Positions 33,985 through 43,048 are shown, counted from the stretch's first letter. The stretch: 64,000 nucleotides of DNA from Telluribacter roseus (GCF_017355915.2 NZ_JAFEUV020000002.1:620001-684000), one strand, 5' to 3'. Program-made: numbers and translations. The notes: generated by a model from the letters alone, not told the origin.

Positions 33985-35130
33985 CTACTTATTGTGTAGT
34001 ACTTCATCCAGAAAGTTCTTTCGGGAGCCGCTGCCGTAGTTGGTCAGAATGACGAAGGTGGACTGCTGATCCGGGAAGTAGAAGACGTTGGCCTCGGCTC
34101 CGATCAGGCTACCATTGTGGCCGTAGCCGGTACCCAGTGTCGTGGAGGGCCATTGGTCAATGCCCAGCCCATAGATAGACTCCCCCTGACGGACGGGGAA
34201 GGGCGTCATCATTTCTTTCAGAGTGGCTGCACTCACGAGCTTTCCTCCAAACAAGGCTTCGCTGAATCTGAACAAATCAGATGCCGTAGATACCAGACCA
34301 CCGTAGGCTCCGTCCCCATCGGCGTGGTCCAGCGCCGTTACGTCCATCAGTTGGCCGTTGGCGTAGAAGTCGGCGTAGCCGCGGGCTACGTTATGATCTT
34401 CCCGTTTATCTATAAAGGTATTCTTCAGGCCCAGCGGTTGGTTGATCCGTTTGTCCAGTACGGCCTGTAGCGGTTTATTTTCTGTTTTCTCAATGATTTG
34501 TCCGAGCAGCAGGTAGTTGGTGTTGCTGTAGCTGTACCGTTCGCCCGGATTAAAGGCCAGGGCCCGGCCATACACATACCGCTGCAGTACTTCATCGGCG
34601 CTCATAGCGGTTCTGCGAGCGGGGTTATTTACCATATTCAACTGGTAGTGTATATCATCATTGACCGGGTCAAACAGGCCGCTGGTATTGCTAAGCAGGT
34701 GTCGCAGGGTGATCTGGTCGGCCTGCGGTATCTTTCCTTTTACCTTGGGCAGCAGATCAGCTAGTGTATCATCCAGCCCCAGTTTGCCCTGTTCTTTCAG
34801 GAGCATCACCAGAGTGGCAACAAATGTCTTGGAAATACTCCCGGCTCTAACGGGTGTATTGGTTTGCATAGGAGTCTGGTGCTCCAGGTTAGAGTACCCC
34901 TGCGCTCCCGCCCATACGGGCTCATTAGGTTTCTTTAGAAGCAGCACCGCACCGGGCAGGCGATTGGACTGTACGTAGTCGTCCAGGTACTGCTGATACC
35001 GTAGGTGGTTGGGGTGATTGGTATAGGTGTCGGTAGGGGTGAGATTGGGCTGCGGGATGGAGTCCTGCTCACAGGCGCTAAGGCTGATACATGCGACGGC
35101 CAGGGTCGCCCAAAAATATGTTGTTTTCAT
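33985..35130 (-). CDS. Serine beta-lactamase-fold (class C/PBP-like) lipoprotein, copy 1
   Basis: 381 residues: signal peptide with lipobox SLSAC (Cys20), then a beta-lactamase/transpeptidase fold. Ser98-x-x-Lys101 lies in GSISK, Tyr201-x-Asn203 in YSYSN, and H338-N-G in GYGHNG. The HNG in place of KTG is usual for EstB/D-aminopeptidase/DD-carboxypeptidase-like members, which hydrolyse peptides or esters rather than inactivating drugs. Envelope-anchored. It follows the small barrel gene by 30 bases in the same direction. A paralogue at 37657 is in a mirrored module. Confidence 0.88.
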   Translation of the reverse strand: MKTTYFWATLAVACISLSACEQDSIPQPNLTPTDTYTNHPNHLRYQQYLDDYVQSNRLPGAVLLLKKPNEPVWAGAQGYSNLEHQTPMQTNTPVRAGSISKTFVATLVMLLKEQGKLGLDDTLADLLPKVKGKIPQADQITLRHLLSNTSGLFDPVNDDIHYQLNMVNNPARRTAMSADEVLQRYVYGRALAFNPGERYSYSNTNYLLLGQIIEKTENKPLQAVLDKRINQPLGLKNTFIDKREDHNVARGYADFYANGQLMDVTALDHADGDGAYGGLVSTASDLFRFSEALFGGKLVSAATLKEMMTPFPVRQGESIYGLGIDQWPSTTLGTGYGHNGSLIGAEANVFYFPDQQSTFVILTNYGSGSRKNFLDEVLHNK

Positions 35131-35160
35131 GGCTGGTATATTGATACTAATGGGTACTAT

Positions 35161-35754
35161 TTACTTATTAAAATTCAAACGGGCACCCAGGTGCAGCGCC
35201 TGGTGCGGCAGGAGTATCTGGCTGAACGGCATTTCACCAAAGACTTCATAGCGGGTGAAGATGGCGCTGTGGTTGCGGAAGCGATAGCCCGCTCCCAGGC
35301 CCAGTGTAGGCATGAACTTAATCTGATGGGAGGAGGCTTTCTGATACCCTCCCGTCTCGTTGCGGACGTAGGAGGGAGCCATGGGCTGGAGTAGCATGGC
35401 TCCACCCCCGATGGTGGCGTCAGCATAGAGCCCGCCAAAGTACTTACGGTAGCCCAGTTCGGAGTTTATGAATAATCCGTTTTGTACGCGGGGATGGTGG
35501 TAGTACCCTACGCTTACGGCCTGAAAAACCTGCGAGCCGCTTCGGTTGCGGTAGTAGAGTTCAGTGCCGATCTTGATGCCCACGCCTCCTTTCTGCATCT
35601 TAGCCAACGTAGGCAGACTAATGGACTCCGAGAAGACCGAAACGGTCAGTGGGAGGCCTGGGCGGTTGTGCCGCGGGTGGATGGCATCCTGTGCTCGTAC
35701 GAGCGGCGTACTAAGGCACCCGGCCAGAAGTACGCATTTGAAAAGTAGTTTCAT
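35161..35754 (-). CDS. Small outer-membrane beta-barrel-like protein, copy 1
   Basis: 197 residues with signal peptide ending VRAQ. The body has alternating aromatic strands, for example GTELYYRNRSGSQVFQAVSVG, GYRKYFGGLYADATIGGGA, and TLGLGAGYRFRNHSAIFTRYE. The end ARLNFNK suits a barrel. It is clearly paralogous to the product at 37020 (shared LTVSVFSESISLP and the GYRFRNHSAIFTRYE block). It probably forms a small outer-membrane barrel of 8-10 strands. First gene of a two-gene unit with the serine-hydrolase lipoprotein. Confidence 0.75.
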   Translation of the reverse strand: MKLLFKCVLLAGCLSTPLVRAQDAIHPRHNRPGLPLTVSVFSESISLPTLAKMQKGGVGIKIGTELYYRNRSGSQVFQAVSVGYYHHPRVQNGLFINSELGYRKYFGGLYADATIGGGAMLLQPMAPSYVRNETGGYQKASSHQIKFMPTLGLGAGYRFRNHSAIFTRYEVFGEMPFSQILLPHQALHLGARLNFNK

Positions 35755-35784
35755 AAAACCTTGTTTTTAAGTAGACTGATGGGG

Positions 35785-35792
35785 CAAAGGTA
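35785..35792 (-). promoter_or_regulatory. Candidate -7 box (TACCTTTG) of copy-1 barrel unit
   Basis: TACCTTTG on the minus strand 31 bases before the ATG fits TAnnTTTG. No clear TTG occurs at the expected -33 distance. The mirrored gene at 37020 has CAACTTTG (36986-36993) at a similar distance. Confidence 0.4.
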
Positions 35793-35924
35793 GCATCAGC
35801 AACAAGGCGCGTGGGGGCGGCGAACCCCTACCGGTCAGCCCTAACCGGTGAGCGGCGGGTTAGCGGGAGTGAGCGGTAGGAGGAAAAGGGCATTTTGGAT
35901 GGGAAAATGGCCGCAGCGGTACTT

Positions 35925-36791
35925 TCAGGATGCACCCAGCCACTGGCGGAACTCAGGTACCCGCCGCCGGCTGACGGCAATCTCTTCGGCTGGGCGGGGG
36001 TGCAGGTGCAGCAGGAGCCGGCCGGAGCCGTCGTTCTCAACCTTCCGGATGGCGACACGGCTGGCGATAAACTGCCGGTTGGTCCGAAAAAACTCACTGG
36101 AAGGAAGTCGCTCGCTGAGCTGCTCGAGGGTAGCATCCACCGTAAACGACTGGTTGTCGACGGTCTTGACGATGCTGGTTTCGTTCGCTACAAATATGTA
36201 CGCGACCTGCTCGGTTGCCAGCGGTACAAATCCTTTCCCCTGATTGACGAGCAACGTTTTCATTTCGTTGCTCCGGCTCTCCGGAGCAGGAGCAGGTAAC
36301 GGTCCGGGAGCATTGGCTTCCAGTTCAGCGATCCGTAGCTGCAGGTCAGCTACTACCTGACGGTGGTAGGCCAGCAGCCAGTACATGGTATAGCCCATGT
36401 GCAGTAGTGTCGTAAAAAGCAGGCCGATGGGTACGTCGTTCGCAATAAGTATACTGAGGGTAGCCTGTGGTGGGCGCTCAATTACAATATCATTATAGAT
36501 AAAGCTAAATAAGGCTATGACCAGTGCGGTACAGCCCATGGCTACTCCTCCCTGGATAAAAAGCCGCTGTGTAGATTGGGTGGCCCAGGAGTACTGCCGG
36601 TCAAGGTACCGGATGAGAAACCGATTGCCTTCCCAGAGGATTCCGGTAACTCCGGTTATAACTAAGATGTCCAGGTAAAATTGAGAGCTTTTCAGCAGGT
36701 CGCCAACGGGTGTGATATCTCCGATAAGTCGGAAAAAGAAAGCCCATACCGGTATGCCTATCAGGCGGGGCCACTTGTCGGGGTAGTTCAT
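35925..36791 (-). CDS. LytTR-domain regulator with membrane N-terminus, copy 1
   Basis: 288 residues from ATG 36791 (MNYPDKWPRLIG). An upstream in-frame start at 36839 exists, but the paralogue at 38832 begins at the same MNYPDKW. About four membrane helices (20-160) form the sensor or anchor part. A coiled-coil linker (about 160-180) leads to a C-terminal LytTR DNA-binding domain with VPLATEQVAYIFVANETS, FFRTNRQFIASRVAI and AVSRRRVPEFRQWL. There is no receiver domain. It is likely the transcriptional regulator of the adjacent barrel/serine-hydrolase unit. Signal unknown. Confidence 0.85.
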   Translation of the reverse strand: MNYPDKWPRLIGIPVWAFFFRLIGDITPVGDLLKSSQFYLDILVITGVTGILWEGNRFLIRYLDRQYSWATQSTQRLFIQGGVAMGCTALVIALFSFIYNDIVIERPPQATLSILIANDVPIGLLFTTLLHMGYTMYWLLAYHRQVVADLQLRIAELEANAPGPLPAPAPESRSNEMKTLLVNQGKGFVPLATEQVAYIFVANETSIVKTVDNQSFTVDATLEQLSERLPSSEFFRTNRQFIASRVAIRKVENDGSGRLLLHLHPRPAEEIAVSRRRVPEFRQWLGAS

Positions 36792-37019
36792 GGCAGGAGA
36801 TACATAGTAGTTTGGGGGAAAGAGCCCATACCAGGGCAAAGATAAAGGAATAGGAACCTAAATCCGCCTCAGTACCGCGTAAAGCCATTTTTTATCTATG
36901 ATACTTCACCCTCCAATTCGGGAACTTCGGGTCCGGATCCAGTTCTTTCACCCTTCTTCGGCCAGCGCGGTACCATTTTCAGGGCCAACTTTGCATCGTT
37001 AATCACAAAAACAACAGCC

Positions 37020-37622
37020 ATGAAAAAAATCAAGTACTTCACCTGGGCCATCGCTTTGTTGGCTCTGGTCTCTGCGGCCAAAGCGCAGGATGCTCCTCTT
37101 TCCCGCCGTGCGCCGGGGGTACCCCTCAACGTGTCCGTATTCTCTGAGTCCATTAGCCTGCCCGACTTCAAGGGCTTCTTCCGTAATCCTAATCTGGGGG
37201 TACGGGTAGGTACTGAGTTTTACTACCGCAATCGCTCCAACGCCCAGGTGTTCCAGACCATCAACGTCGGCTTCTACCAGCAGAAGAGTCTGCACAACGC
37301 TTGGTTTGTCAGCAGTGAGGTAGGGTACCGGAAGTATATCGGCAACTTCTACGCCGATGCCACGATCGGGGGCGGCTACCTGCACCTGCGCTCTACCCGC
37401 TCCACCTACGAGCCAACGGGTCCGGGTGAGTATACCAAAGCTTCGCCCGTTCGTCACAAGTTTATGCCTACGCTGGGCCTCGGAGCGGGCTACCGCTTCC
37501 GCAACCACAGCGCCATCTTTACCCGCTACGAGGTATTTGGTATCATGCCCATCCAGCAGGATGTGCCCGTGCTGCCCCACAAAGCGCTGCACGTAGGAGC
37601 TCGTCTGAATCTTAATAAGTAG
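37020..37622 (+). CDS. Small outer-membrane beta-barrel-like protein, copy 2
   Basis: 200 residues with signal peptide ending AKAQ, paralogous to 35161-35754: shared NVSVFSESISLP, EFYYRNRSNAQVFQTINVG, EVGYRKYIGNFYADATIGGG, and GYRFRNHSAIFTRYEVFG, ending ARLNLNK. The strongest conservation is in the C-terminal half, consistent with barrel strands facing a shared partner. It is followed 34 bases later by its serine-hydrolase partner and divergently flanked by the copy-1 LytTR regulator. Confidence 0.75.
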   Translation: MKKIKYFTWAIALLALVSAAKAQDAPLSRRAPGVPLNVSVFSESISLPDFKGFFRNPNLGVRVGTEFYYRNRSNAQVFQTINVGFYQQKSLHNAWFVSSEVGYRKYIGNFYADATIGGGYLHLRSTRSTYEPTGPGEYTKASPVRHKFMPTLGLGAGYRFRNHSAIFTRYEVFGIMPIQQDVPVLPHKALHVGARLNLNK

Positions 37623-37656
37623 TACCCAATTGCAATTTTATTATTCAACAATAGCC

Positions 37657-38808
37657 ATGAAAAAGATAACGCATCAACTACTACTGGCCGCGCTATGCCT
37701 CGGCTTCACCGCCTGCGAACCCGAACTGACCGTACCTCAAACCTCCGCTCCGGCCCAGGTTGATTACAGCCAAAACCCGCGTCACCAGTTTTTCCAGACT
37801 GAGATCGAAAACTACCGCAAGGCTGCCGGTGCTCCTGGTGCCATCATGCTGGTCAAGACCCCGGCCAGTGGCTTGTGGGTAGGAGCCTCGGGTAAGTCCA
37901 ACCTCGAGCACGGCACCGCTATGCAGGGCACGGAGCGTATCCGTATTGGCAGCATTACTAAGCCCATGACTTCTACCATCATCCTGAAACTGAAAGAGCA
38001 GGGCAAGCTCAGCCTGGATGATAAGCTGGCCGACTGGCTCCCGCAGACCCAGGGCAACATCCCGAAAGCCGACCAGATCACCCTGCGCCAGCTGCTCAGC
38101 CATACCAGTGGCATTCGCAACCTCGGCGATGATAATATTCCTTTCAAGCTGGCACTCGTCAACCGACCAGCCAACGTAGACATGACCCGTCCCGATGAAA
38201 TACTGAAGCGGTACGTGTACGGAAAACCGCTGGCCTATGAGCCGGGCACCCACTTCCTTTACAGCAATACCGGTTTTATGTTGTTGGGAATGATTGCTGA
38301 GAAAGCTGGGCAGAAAACCTTGAAGACGCTATATCAGGAATATATCTTCACTCCCGCCGGTATGAGCGACTCTTACCTGGAAAAGCGCGATGATCCGCGG
38401 GTAGCCCGCTCGTACCTTGACCTCTACGGGGATGGCAAGCTGATTGATGTGGGGGACTGGGAGAAAAGCTACGATGACGGTGGTGCCGCCGGGGGAGTAA
38501 TCACAACAGTTACAGACCTGCTGAAGTTTTCGGAGGCCCTATTTGGAGGAAAGCTCCTGAATGAGCAATCGCTCAGTGAAATGAAAGGCTCGGTGAAGCT
38601 ACCTACCTGCCCCAACGGCGACTGTGAGTATGGATTAGCCCTTTCGACCTGGAATTTGGATATGGGTACTGGCTATGGGCACGACGGAGGAGTGGTAGGT
38701 ATAGATGCCCTATGGCTCTACTTCCCTGAGAGAAAAGCTACCATCATACTCTTTATTAACCGTAGTATCCCTACCGAAAAGCGGATCATTGAGCGGGTGC
38801 TCCAGTAA
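37657..38808 (+). CDS. Serine beta-lactamase-fold lipoprotein, copy 2
   Basis: 383 residues from ATG 37657, giving signal peptide MKKITHQLLLAALCLGFTAC with lipobox Cys20; an in-frame upstream start adds a non-signal-like prefix and was not used. The motifs are Ser99-x-x-Lys102 (GSITK), Tyr202-x-Asn204 (LYSNTG), and HDG in GYGHDGG in place of HNG in copy 1. Two extra Cys (PTCPNGDCEYG) near the C-terminal third may form a disulfide not present in copy 1. Envelope peptidase or esterase by family. Confidence 0.88.
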   Translation: MKKITHQLLLAALCLGFTACEPELTVPQTSAPAQVDYSQNPRHQFFQTEIENYRKAAGAPGAIMLVKTPASGLWVGASGKSNLEHGTAMQGTERIRIGSITKPMTSTIILKLKEQGKLSLDDKLADWLPQTQGNIPKADQITLRQLLSHTSGIRNLGDDNIPFKLALVNRPANVDMTRPDEILKRYVYGKPLAYEPGTHFLYSNTGFMLLGMIAEKAGQKTLKTLYQEYIFTPAGMSDSYLEKRDDPRVARSYLDLYGDGKLIDVGDWEKSYDDGGAAGGVITTVTDLLKFSEALFGGKLLNEQSLSEMKGSVKLPTCPNGDCEYGLALSTWNLDMGTGYGHDGGVVGIDALWLYFPERKATIILFINRSIPTEKRIIERVLQ

Positions 38809-38831
38809 GCAACTCCGGTAAGCATAAACTA

Positions 38832-39701
38832 CTACCGCTCCATCCAGGCCTTAAACTCGGCGGCTTTCTTCTTGCTGACTGTGACCTCCTCGGTATAGGG
38901 GGGGAGCAGTTGCAGGACGAAGCCGCCCTGTTCTTTTTGTTGCACCTGCTTAATGGCCTCTATGTTGGCAATCATCTGCCGGTTGATCCGGTAGAACTCC
39001 GTATCGGACAGCATCTGAGTGAGCTGGTCCAGCGTATGCTCCACCAGGTACTCCTGATTATCGAAGGCCTTTACAAAGCTGTAATCATTCACCTTATAGA
39101 TGTAGGCAATTTCTTCCGTAGATAAGGGTACCATGGCGCTTCCCTTGCTGACTACCAGGTTTTTCTTACCCACCCGCTCCGGCTCCGGAAACACAATCGG
39201 CCGTACCTGCGCGTCGGCCAGCTGCACCCTCAGGTCACGGAGCTGGGCTTCGTAGTGGCTGATCTGGGTTTGGTAGGTCCTGACAATGTTGATGATGGCG
39301 TAGATCAGGTTGATAAAGGTAATGAACACCAGCCCCATGGGTACATCTATGACAAACAGGTAGTGGATGTTATAGGAGGGGCCACGCTGCATGATCAGGT
39401 TGTTATACAGCATGATCGTACTGATCAGGATCAGGGTCGTCAATCCTAAATTAACGACCGCCTGCAACGTAAAGCGCTGAAAGGTGTCATTGATCCAGGA
39501 GTACCGCTCGTCGAAGTACCGGATCCAGTAGCGGTTGACTTCCCACGTAAGGGCTGTGATCACCAGGCCAGCCAGTATATCATAGTAGTAATCAGACTTT
39601 TGGAGCAGATCATACAGGGGAGTTGGGTCCCCGATATGACGGGTCAGTATGGCCAGAAACGGAATGCCCAGTAAGCGCAGCCATTTGTCGGGGTAGTTCA
39701 T
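38832..39701 (-). CDS. LytTR-domain regulator with membrane N-terminus, copy 2
   Basis: 289 residues from ATG 39701 (MNYPDKWLRLLG); a TTG two codons upstream is less likely. Helices around 10-155, a coiled coil (YQTQISHYEAQLRDLRVQLADAQ region), then LytTR: VPLSTEEIAYIYKVNDYS, FYRINRQMIANIEAI and TVSKKKAAEFKAWM. Paralogue of 35925-36791. It is convergent with the copy-2 hydrolase gene, so relative order differs from module 1, where all three genes run the same way. Confidence 0.85.
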   Translation of the reverse strand: MNYPDKWLRLLGIPFLAILTRHIGDPTPLYDLLQKSDYYYDILAGLVITALTWEVNRYWIRYFDERYSWINDTFQRFTLQAVVNLGLTTLILISTIMLYNNLIMQRGPSYNIHYLFVIDVPMGLVFITFINLIYAIINIVRTYQTQISHYEAQLRDLRVQLADAQVRPIVFPEPERVGKKNLVVSKGSAMVPLSTEEIAYIYKVNDYSFVKAFDNQEYLVEHTLDQLTQMLSDTEFYRINRQMIANIEAIKQVQQKEQGGFVLQLLPPYTEEVTVSKKKAAEFKAWMER

Positions 39702-39765
39702 GGGCAAAAGAGGTGGTGTGAGCTGATGCGTTCAGAAAATATTTACAAAAAAAACTAAAATTCTC

Positions 39766-39799
39766 TGTAACCTCCTCGGGTTACCCCGGTTTTCACGTC
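39766..39799 (+). promoter_or_regulatory. Possible ECF-type autoregulated promoter
   Basis: TGTAACC at 39766-39772 and CGTC at 39796-39799 resemble ECF -35 (AAC) and -10 (CGTC) elements, but the spacer (23 bases) is longer than usual. GTAACC and GGTTAC also form a short inverted repeat. Low certainty. Confidence 0.25.
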
Positions 39800-39825
39800 A
39801 AATTCCTAAACCACCAGCCAAACGA

Positions 39826-40377
39826 TTGAATTCACTAGCTGACAATGCCCTGATGCTAAAGGTCAAGGCGGGCGACCTGGACAAGATGGGACTGCTCTTT
39901 GAGCGGTACCACCGGGAGTTGTTCGGCTACCTGTACCACATGAGCGGCCGCCCCGATGTGAGTGAAGATATCGTCCAGACGGTGTTTTACCGGATGCTAA
40001 AGTACCGCCATAGCTTCACCGGCGAGGGCTCGTTTCGCTCCTGGATGTACCACCTGGCGCGCAACGTCCTGGTCGACACGGCCCAGAAGAACAAGCGGAT
40101 GGCGTACCACCACGATATGGTCGAATACGATGAAAAGATTGGCGGTGACCTGGCGGCTGACGAGCCGCTGCAAAAGGAACAGGAACTGGCCATGCTGCAG
40201 GAAGCCCTGGCGGGCCTGAGCCCGGAGTACCGCGAAGTACTGGTACTTAGCCGCTTTCAGGAGCTGAAGTACGAAGAGATAGCCCGCATCCTGGATACTA
40301 CCGAAGGCGCCATAAAGGTACGGGTGCACCGGGCTATGAATGAGTTAAAGAAGATTTACCTACGAATTGAACAGTAA
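39826..40377 (+). CDS. ECF-family RNA polymerase sigma factor
   Basis: 183 residues. Sigma-70 region 2 is near 20-90 (ELFGYLYHMSGRPDVSEDIVQTVFYRML and GSFRSWMYHLARN). Region 4 is near 125-180 (LAGLSPEYREVLVLSRFQELKYEEIARILDTTEGAIKVRVHRAMNELK). Start is TTG at 39826; there is no in-frame ATG before residue 10. It directs polymerase to envelope-stress-type promoters when released from its anti-sigma, encoded 10 bases downstream. Confidence 0.9.
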   Translation: MNSLADNALMLKVKAGDLDKMGLLFERYHRELFGYLYHMSGRPDVSEDIVQTVFYRMLKYRHSFTGEGSFRSWMYHLARNVLVDTAQKNKRMAYHHDMVEYDEKIGGDLAADEPLQKEQELAMLQEALAGLSPEYREVLVLSRFQELKYEEIARILDTTEGAIKVRVHRAMNELKKIYLRIEQ

Positions 40378-40387
40378 GAGATACAGC

Positions 40388-41209
40388 ATGAACTGCGATA
40401 ATGTAAAGGAACAACTGCCTGAATGGCTGAACGAACAGCTCCCGGCTGCTGAAAAGGCCGTGCTGGACGATCACCTGGCCCAGTGCCCTGACTGTCAGCA
40501 GGAGCTAAGCGCGACGCGGCAGCTGTGGCAACAGATGGGGAAGATCCGGGTACCGGAGCCTCGCCCCGAGCTGCGGATGCAGTTTTACGTCATGCTGGAT
40601 GAGTTCAAGGAGGAAGAGAAGGCGCAGCAGCGCAGTACCTGGGCCGAGTGGGTACATCAGCTGAAGCAGTGGTGGGAGCCCCGGCAGGCCCTGCGCCTGG
40701 CGTACAGCTTTCTGCTGCTGGGGGTAGGCGTGTTGGCAGGCTACTGGCTGCAGCTCCAGCGTACGCCCACGGTAGCCTACCAGCAACAGATTGACACCCT
40801 CTCCACGCAGGTAGAGGAAATGCGCCAGATGATGATGCTCTCCCTGCTCGAAAACCCTTCGGCTACGGAGCGGCTGCGGGCGGTCAGCTACACCAAAGAG
40901 ATCAGCGATGTGGACGGCCGCGTGATTGACGCCCTGCTCACGACCCTCAACAACGACCCGAACGTAAACGTACGCCTGGTGACGCTGGAAGCCCTGGCCG
41001 AGCTGGCCACCGACGCCCGCGTACGCGAAGGACTGGTCCACTCCCTCACGCAACAGGAGTCGCCCCTGGTACAGGTGGCCCTGGCGGACGTGATGGTCAA
41101 GCTGCAGATGAAGAAGTCCATCAAGCCCCTGCGGCAACTGCTCCACCGGGACGACATCAACGACCTGGTCAAGAGCAAAATCGAACAATCTATTAAGGAT
41201 CTATCCTGA
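40388..41209 (+). CDS. Membrane anti-sigma factor with zinc-finger and HEAT repeats
   Basis: 273 residues from ATG 40388. The N-terminal zf-HC2 anti-sigma domain has Cys (MNCDNV) and H-L-A-Q-C-P-D-C, the H-x3-C-x2-C zinc motif that clamps ECF sigma. A single membrane helix (LRLAYSFLLLGVGVLAGYWL, about 107-126) is followed by a periplasmic part with HEAT-like alpha repeats (VIDALLTTLNNDPNVNVRLVTLEALAELA, then VREGLVHSLTQQESPLVQVALADVM). HEAT repeats as the sensing end are a plausible protein-docking surface. It partners the sigma upstream and leads the operon with the two DUF4097 proteins. Confidence 0.85.
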   Translation: MNCDNVKEQLPEWLNEQLPAAEKAVLDDHLAQCPDCQQELSATRQLWQQMGKIRVPEPRPELRMQFYVMLDEFKEEEKAQQRSTWAEWVHQLKQWWEPRQALRLAYSFLLLGVGVLAGYWLQLQRTPTVAYQQQIDTLSTQVEEMRQMMMLSLLENPSATERLRAVSYTKEISDVDGRVIDALLTTLNNDPNVNVRLVTLEALAELATDARVREGLVHSLTQQESPLVQVALADVMVKLQMKKSIKPLRQLLHRDDINDLVKSKIEQSIKDLS

Positions 41210-41237
41210 CGACTAACTAAACCAACATCCATTAGCT

Positions 41238-42119
41238 ATGAAACTATTCTTTTTACTCCCCCTGCTGGGGGGGCTGGTGCTCTCTTGTGCTCCATCGATA
41301 GCGCAGAAACAGGAGTTCAAGGAAAAAGTGGTGCGGGAATTTGCCCTCACCGGCAGCGCCGGAGCCAGTACGCTGATTATCTACAACATCAACGGCTCCA
41401 TCCACGTAGAAGGTACTTCGTCCAACAAGGTCAGTATAGAGGTAGACCAGCAGCTCACGGCGAAGACGCCGCAGGGGCTGGAAGAAGGCAGGCAGGAATT
41501 TAAGCTGGGTTTTGAACAGGTAGGTGATACCCTCTATGCCTACATCGCTGAGCCATTCGACACCCGTCCCGGCCTGGATAGGTCAAGCCGGGAAAAGCGC
41601 AACTGGAACCATAAAGAACTGGGCTACGACTTCACCCTGGACTTTACCGTAAAGGTACCCCGCCAGATGAACCTGAACGTCTCGACCATTAACCGGGGAG
41701 ACGTGGTGGTGAAGGATGTGGCGGGAGCCCTGCGGGTGCGGAATATCAATGGCGCCATCGGACTCACCAATGCCTCGGGCCTGACGGATGCGCATACCAT
41801 CAACGGCAACCTGGAAGCCACCTACACGACCGCACCCGCCGACGCCTCAACCTACTACACCCTCAACGGCGATATTAAGGTAGTCTACCCCGCTAACCTA
41901 TCGGCTGATCTGGAGTTCAAGAGCTTCCAGGGAGAGTTGTATACCGATTTTCCGCAGGCCGAGGCCCTACCGGCGCGGGTAGTAAAGAACCAGACGCAGC
42001 GCGGCGACAAGACGGTGTACAAGCTGGATAAAACCACTTCGGTACGTATCGGAAGTGGTGGAAAGAACCTGCGCTTCGAGACCTTCAATGGCAATGTATA
42101 TATCAGAAAGCAATCATAA
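41238..42119 (+). CDS. Secreted DUF4097-type putative adhesin, copy 1
   Basis: 293 residues with a signal peptide (MKLFFLLPLLGGLVLSCAPSIAQ); Cys17 might be lipidated but the lipobox is imperfect. The remainder is repeated short strands with N-G-(S/D/N)-I turns, for example IYNINGSIHVEG, RNINGAIGLTNASG, HTINGNLEATY, YTLNGDIKVVYP and FETFNGNVYIRK, the beta-helix pattern of DUF4097. Such proteins are often encoded beside ECF/anti-sigma genes in Bacteroidota. It may be the periplasmic ligand of the HEAT-repeat anti-sigma, or a regulon target. Confidence 0.8.
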   Translation: MKLFFLLPLLGGLVLSCAPSIAQKQEFKEKVVREFALTGSAGASTLIIYNINGSIHVEGTSSNKVSIEVDQQLTAKTPQGLEEGRQEFKLGFEQVGDTLYAYIAEPFDTRPGLDRSSREKRNWNHKELGYDFTLDFTVKVPRQMNLNVSTINRGDVVVKDVAGALRVRNINGAIGLTNASGLTDAHTINGNLEATYTTAPADASTYYTLNGDIKVVYPANLSADLEFKSFQGELYTDFPQAEALPARVVKNQTQRGDKTVYKLDKTTSVRIGSGGKNLRFETFNGNVYIRKQS

Positions 42120-42138
42120 ATTACTTAATTATTCCAAA

Positions 42139-43017
42139 ATGAAGACTCTATTAACATACATAGTACTGCTTATAACTCCTGTTGCTACGCTACTCGCTCA
42201 GAACCCCATCACCGAAGAACTGGTCATTCCGCTGTCTGATCCCGCTAAGCCGGGGGCCCTGGAAGTAGGGCTGGTCAACGGCTCCATCAAGGTCATGACC
42301 CATACCGGCAAGGATGTGGTCATTGAGGCTACCTCAGGTGCCCGGGGCATGGCCAAAGGAGAGGGAAGTAAGGAGAAGATCAAAGAGAAAGTAAAGGGAG
42401 ACAACACCGCCGCCAGCGAGGCCCAATCCAGCGGCATGCGCCGCATCACGCCCAACAACGGACTGGAACTAACGGCGGAGGAACGTAGCAACCGGGTGAA
42501 GGTAAGTACCAACAGCCACGCCAAAGCTGTGGACCTGACAATAAAAGTACCGGAGCGCTTTTCGCTCAAACTAAGCAGTGTCAACGGAGGTACTATTTCG
42601 GTGGAGAATGTTAAAGGCGAGCTGGAAGTGGACAACGTGAACGGGCCCATTGAGTTGACCAACGTAGGCGGCTCGGCGGTGGCTAATACCATCAACGGAA
42701 GCATCAAAGCTACCTTTACCAACGTCAACGCCAACACACCCATGGCCTTTTCGACCCTCAACGGCCGCATTGACGTTACCTTCCCGCCCAACATGAAAGC
42801 CAACGTAAAAATGAAGTCAGACCGGGGTGATATCTACAGTGACTTCGACATGGATATTGACAAAAGCCAGCCGCAGGCTACGCGGTCCAGTCAGTCGGGC
42901 GTATACCGCGTGACGGTAGAGAACTGGGTCAACGGCAAGATCAACGGCGGCGGCCCGGAAATCATGATGAAGAGCATGCAGGGCAACATCTACGTGAGGA
43001 AGGCGGGGGGTAAGTAA
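42139..43017 (+). CDS. Secreted DUF4097-type putative adhesin, copy 2
   Basis: 292 residues from ATG 42139 (MKTLLTYIVLLITPVATLLAQ); an in-frame upstream start inside copy 1 would destroy the signal peptide. Same repeating N-G turns: GLVNGSIKVMTH, SVNGGTISVENV, DNVNGPIELTN, NTINGSIKATF, STLNGRIDVTFP and GNIYVRKAGG. A Lys/Glu-rich insert (about 75-100) interrupts the helix. Paralogue of copy 1, 19 bases downstream. Last gene of the sigma operon, followed by a hairpin. Confidence 0.8.
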   Translation: MKTLLTYIVLLITPVATLLAQNPITEELVIPLSDPAKPGALEVGLVNGSIKVMTHTGKDVVIEATSGARGMAKGEGSKEKIKEKVKGDNTAASEAQSSGMRRITPNNGLELTAEERSNRVKVSTNSHAKAVDLTIKVPERFSLKLSSVNGGTISVENVKGELEVDNVNGPIELTNVGGSAVANTINGSIKATFTNVNANTPMAFSTLNGRIDVTFPPNMKANVKMKSDRGDIYSDFDMDIDKSQPQATRSSQSGVYRVTVENWVNGKINGGGPEIMMKSMQGNIYVRKAGGK

Positions 43018-43048
43018 AGTAGGTAAGGTACTTGCCCGCAATAATTTA

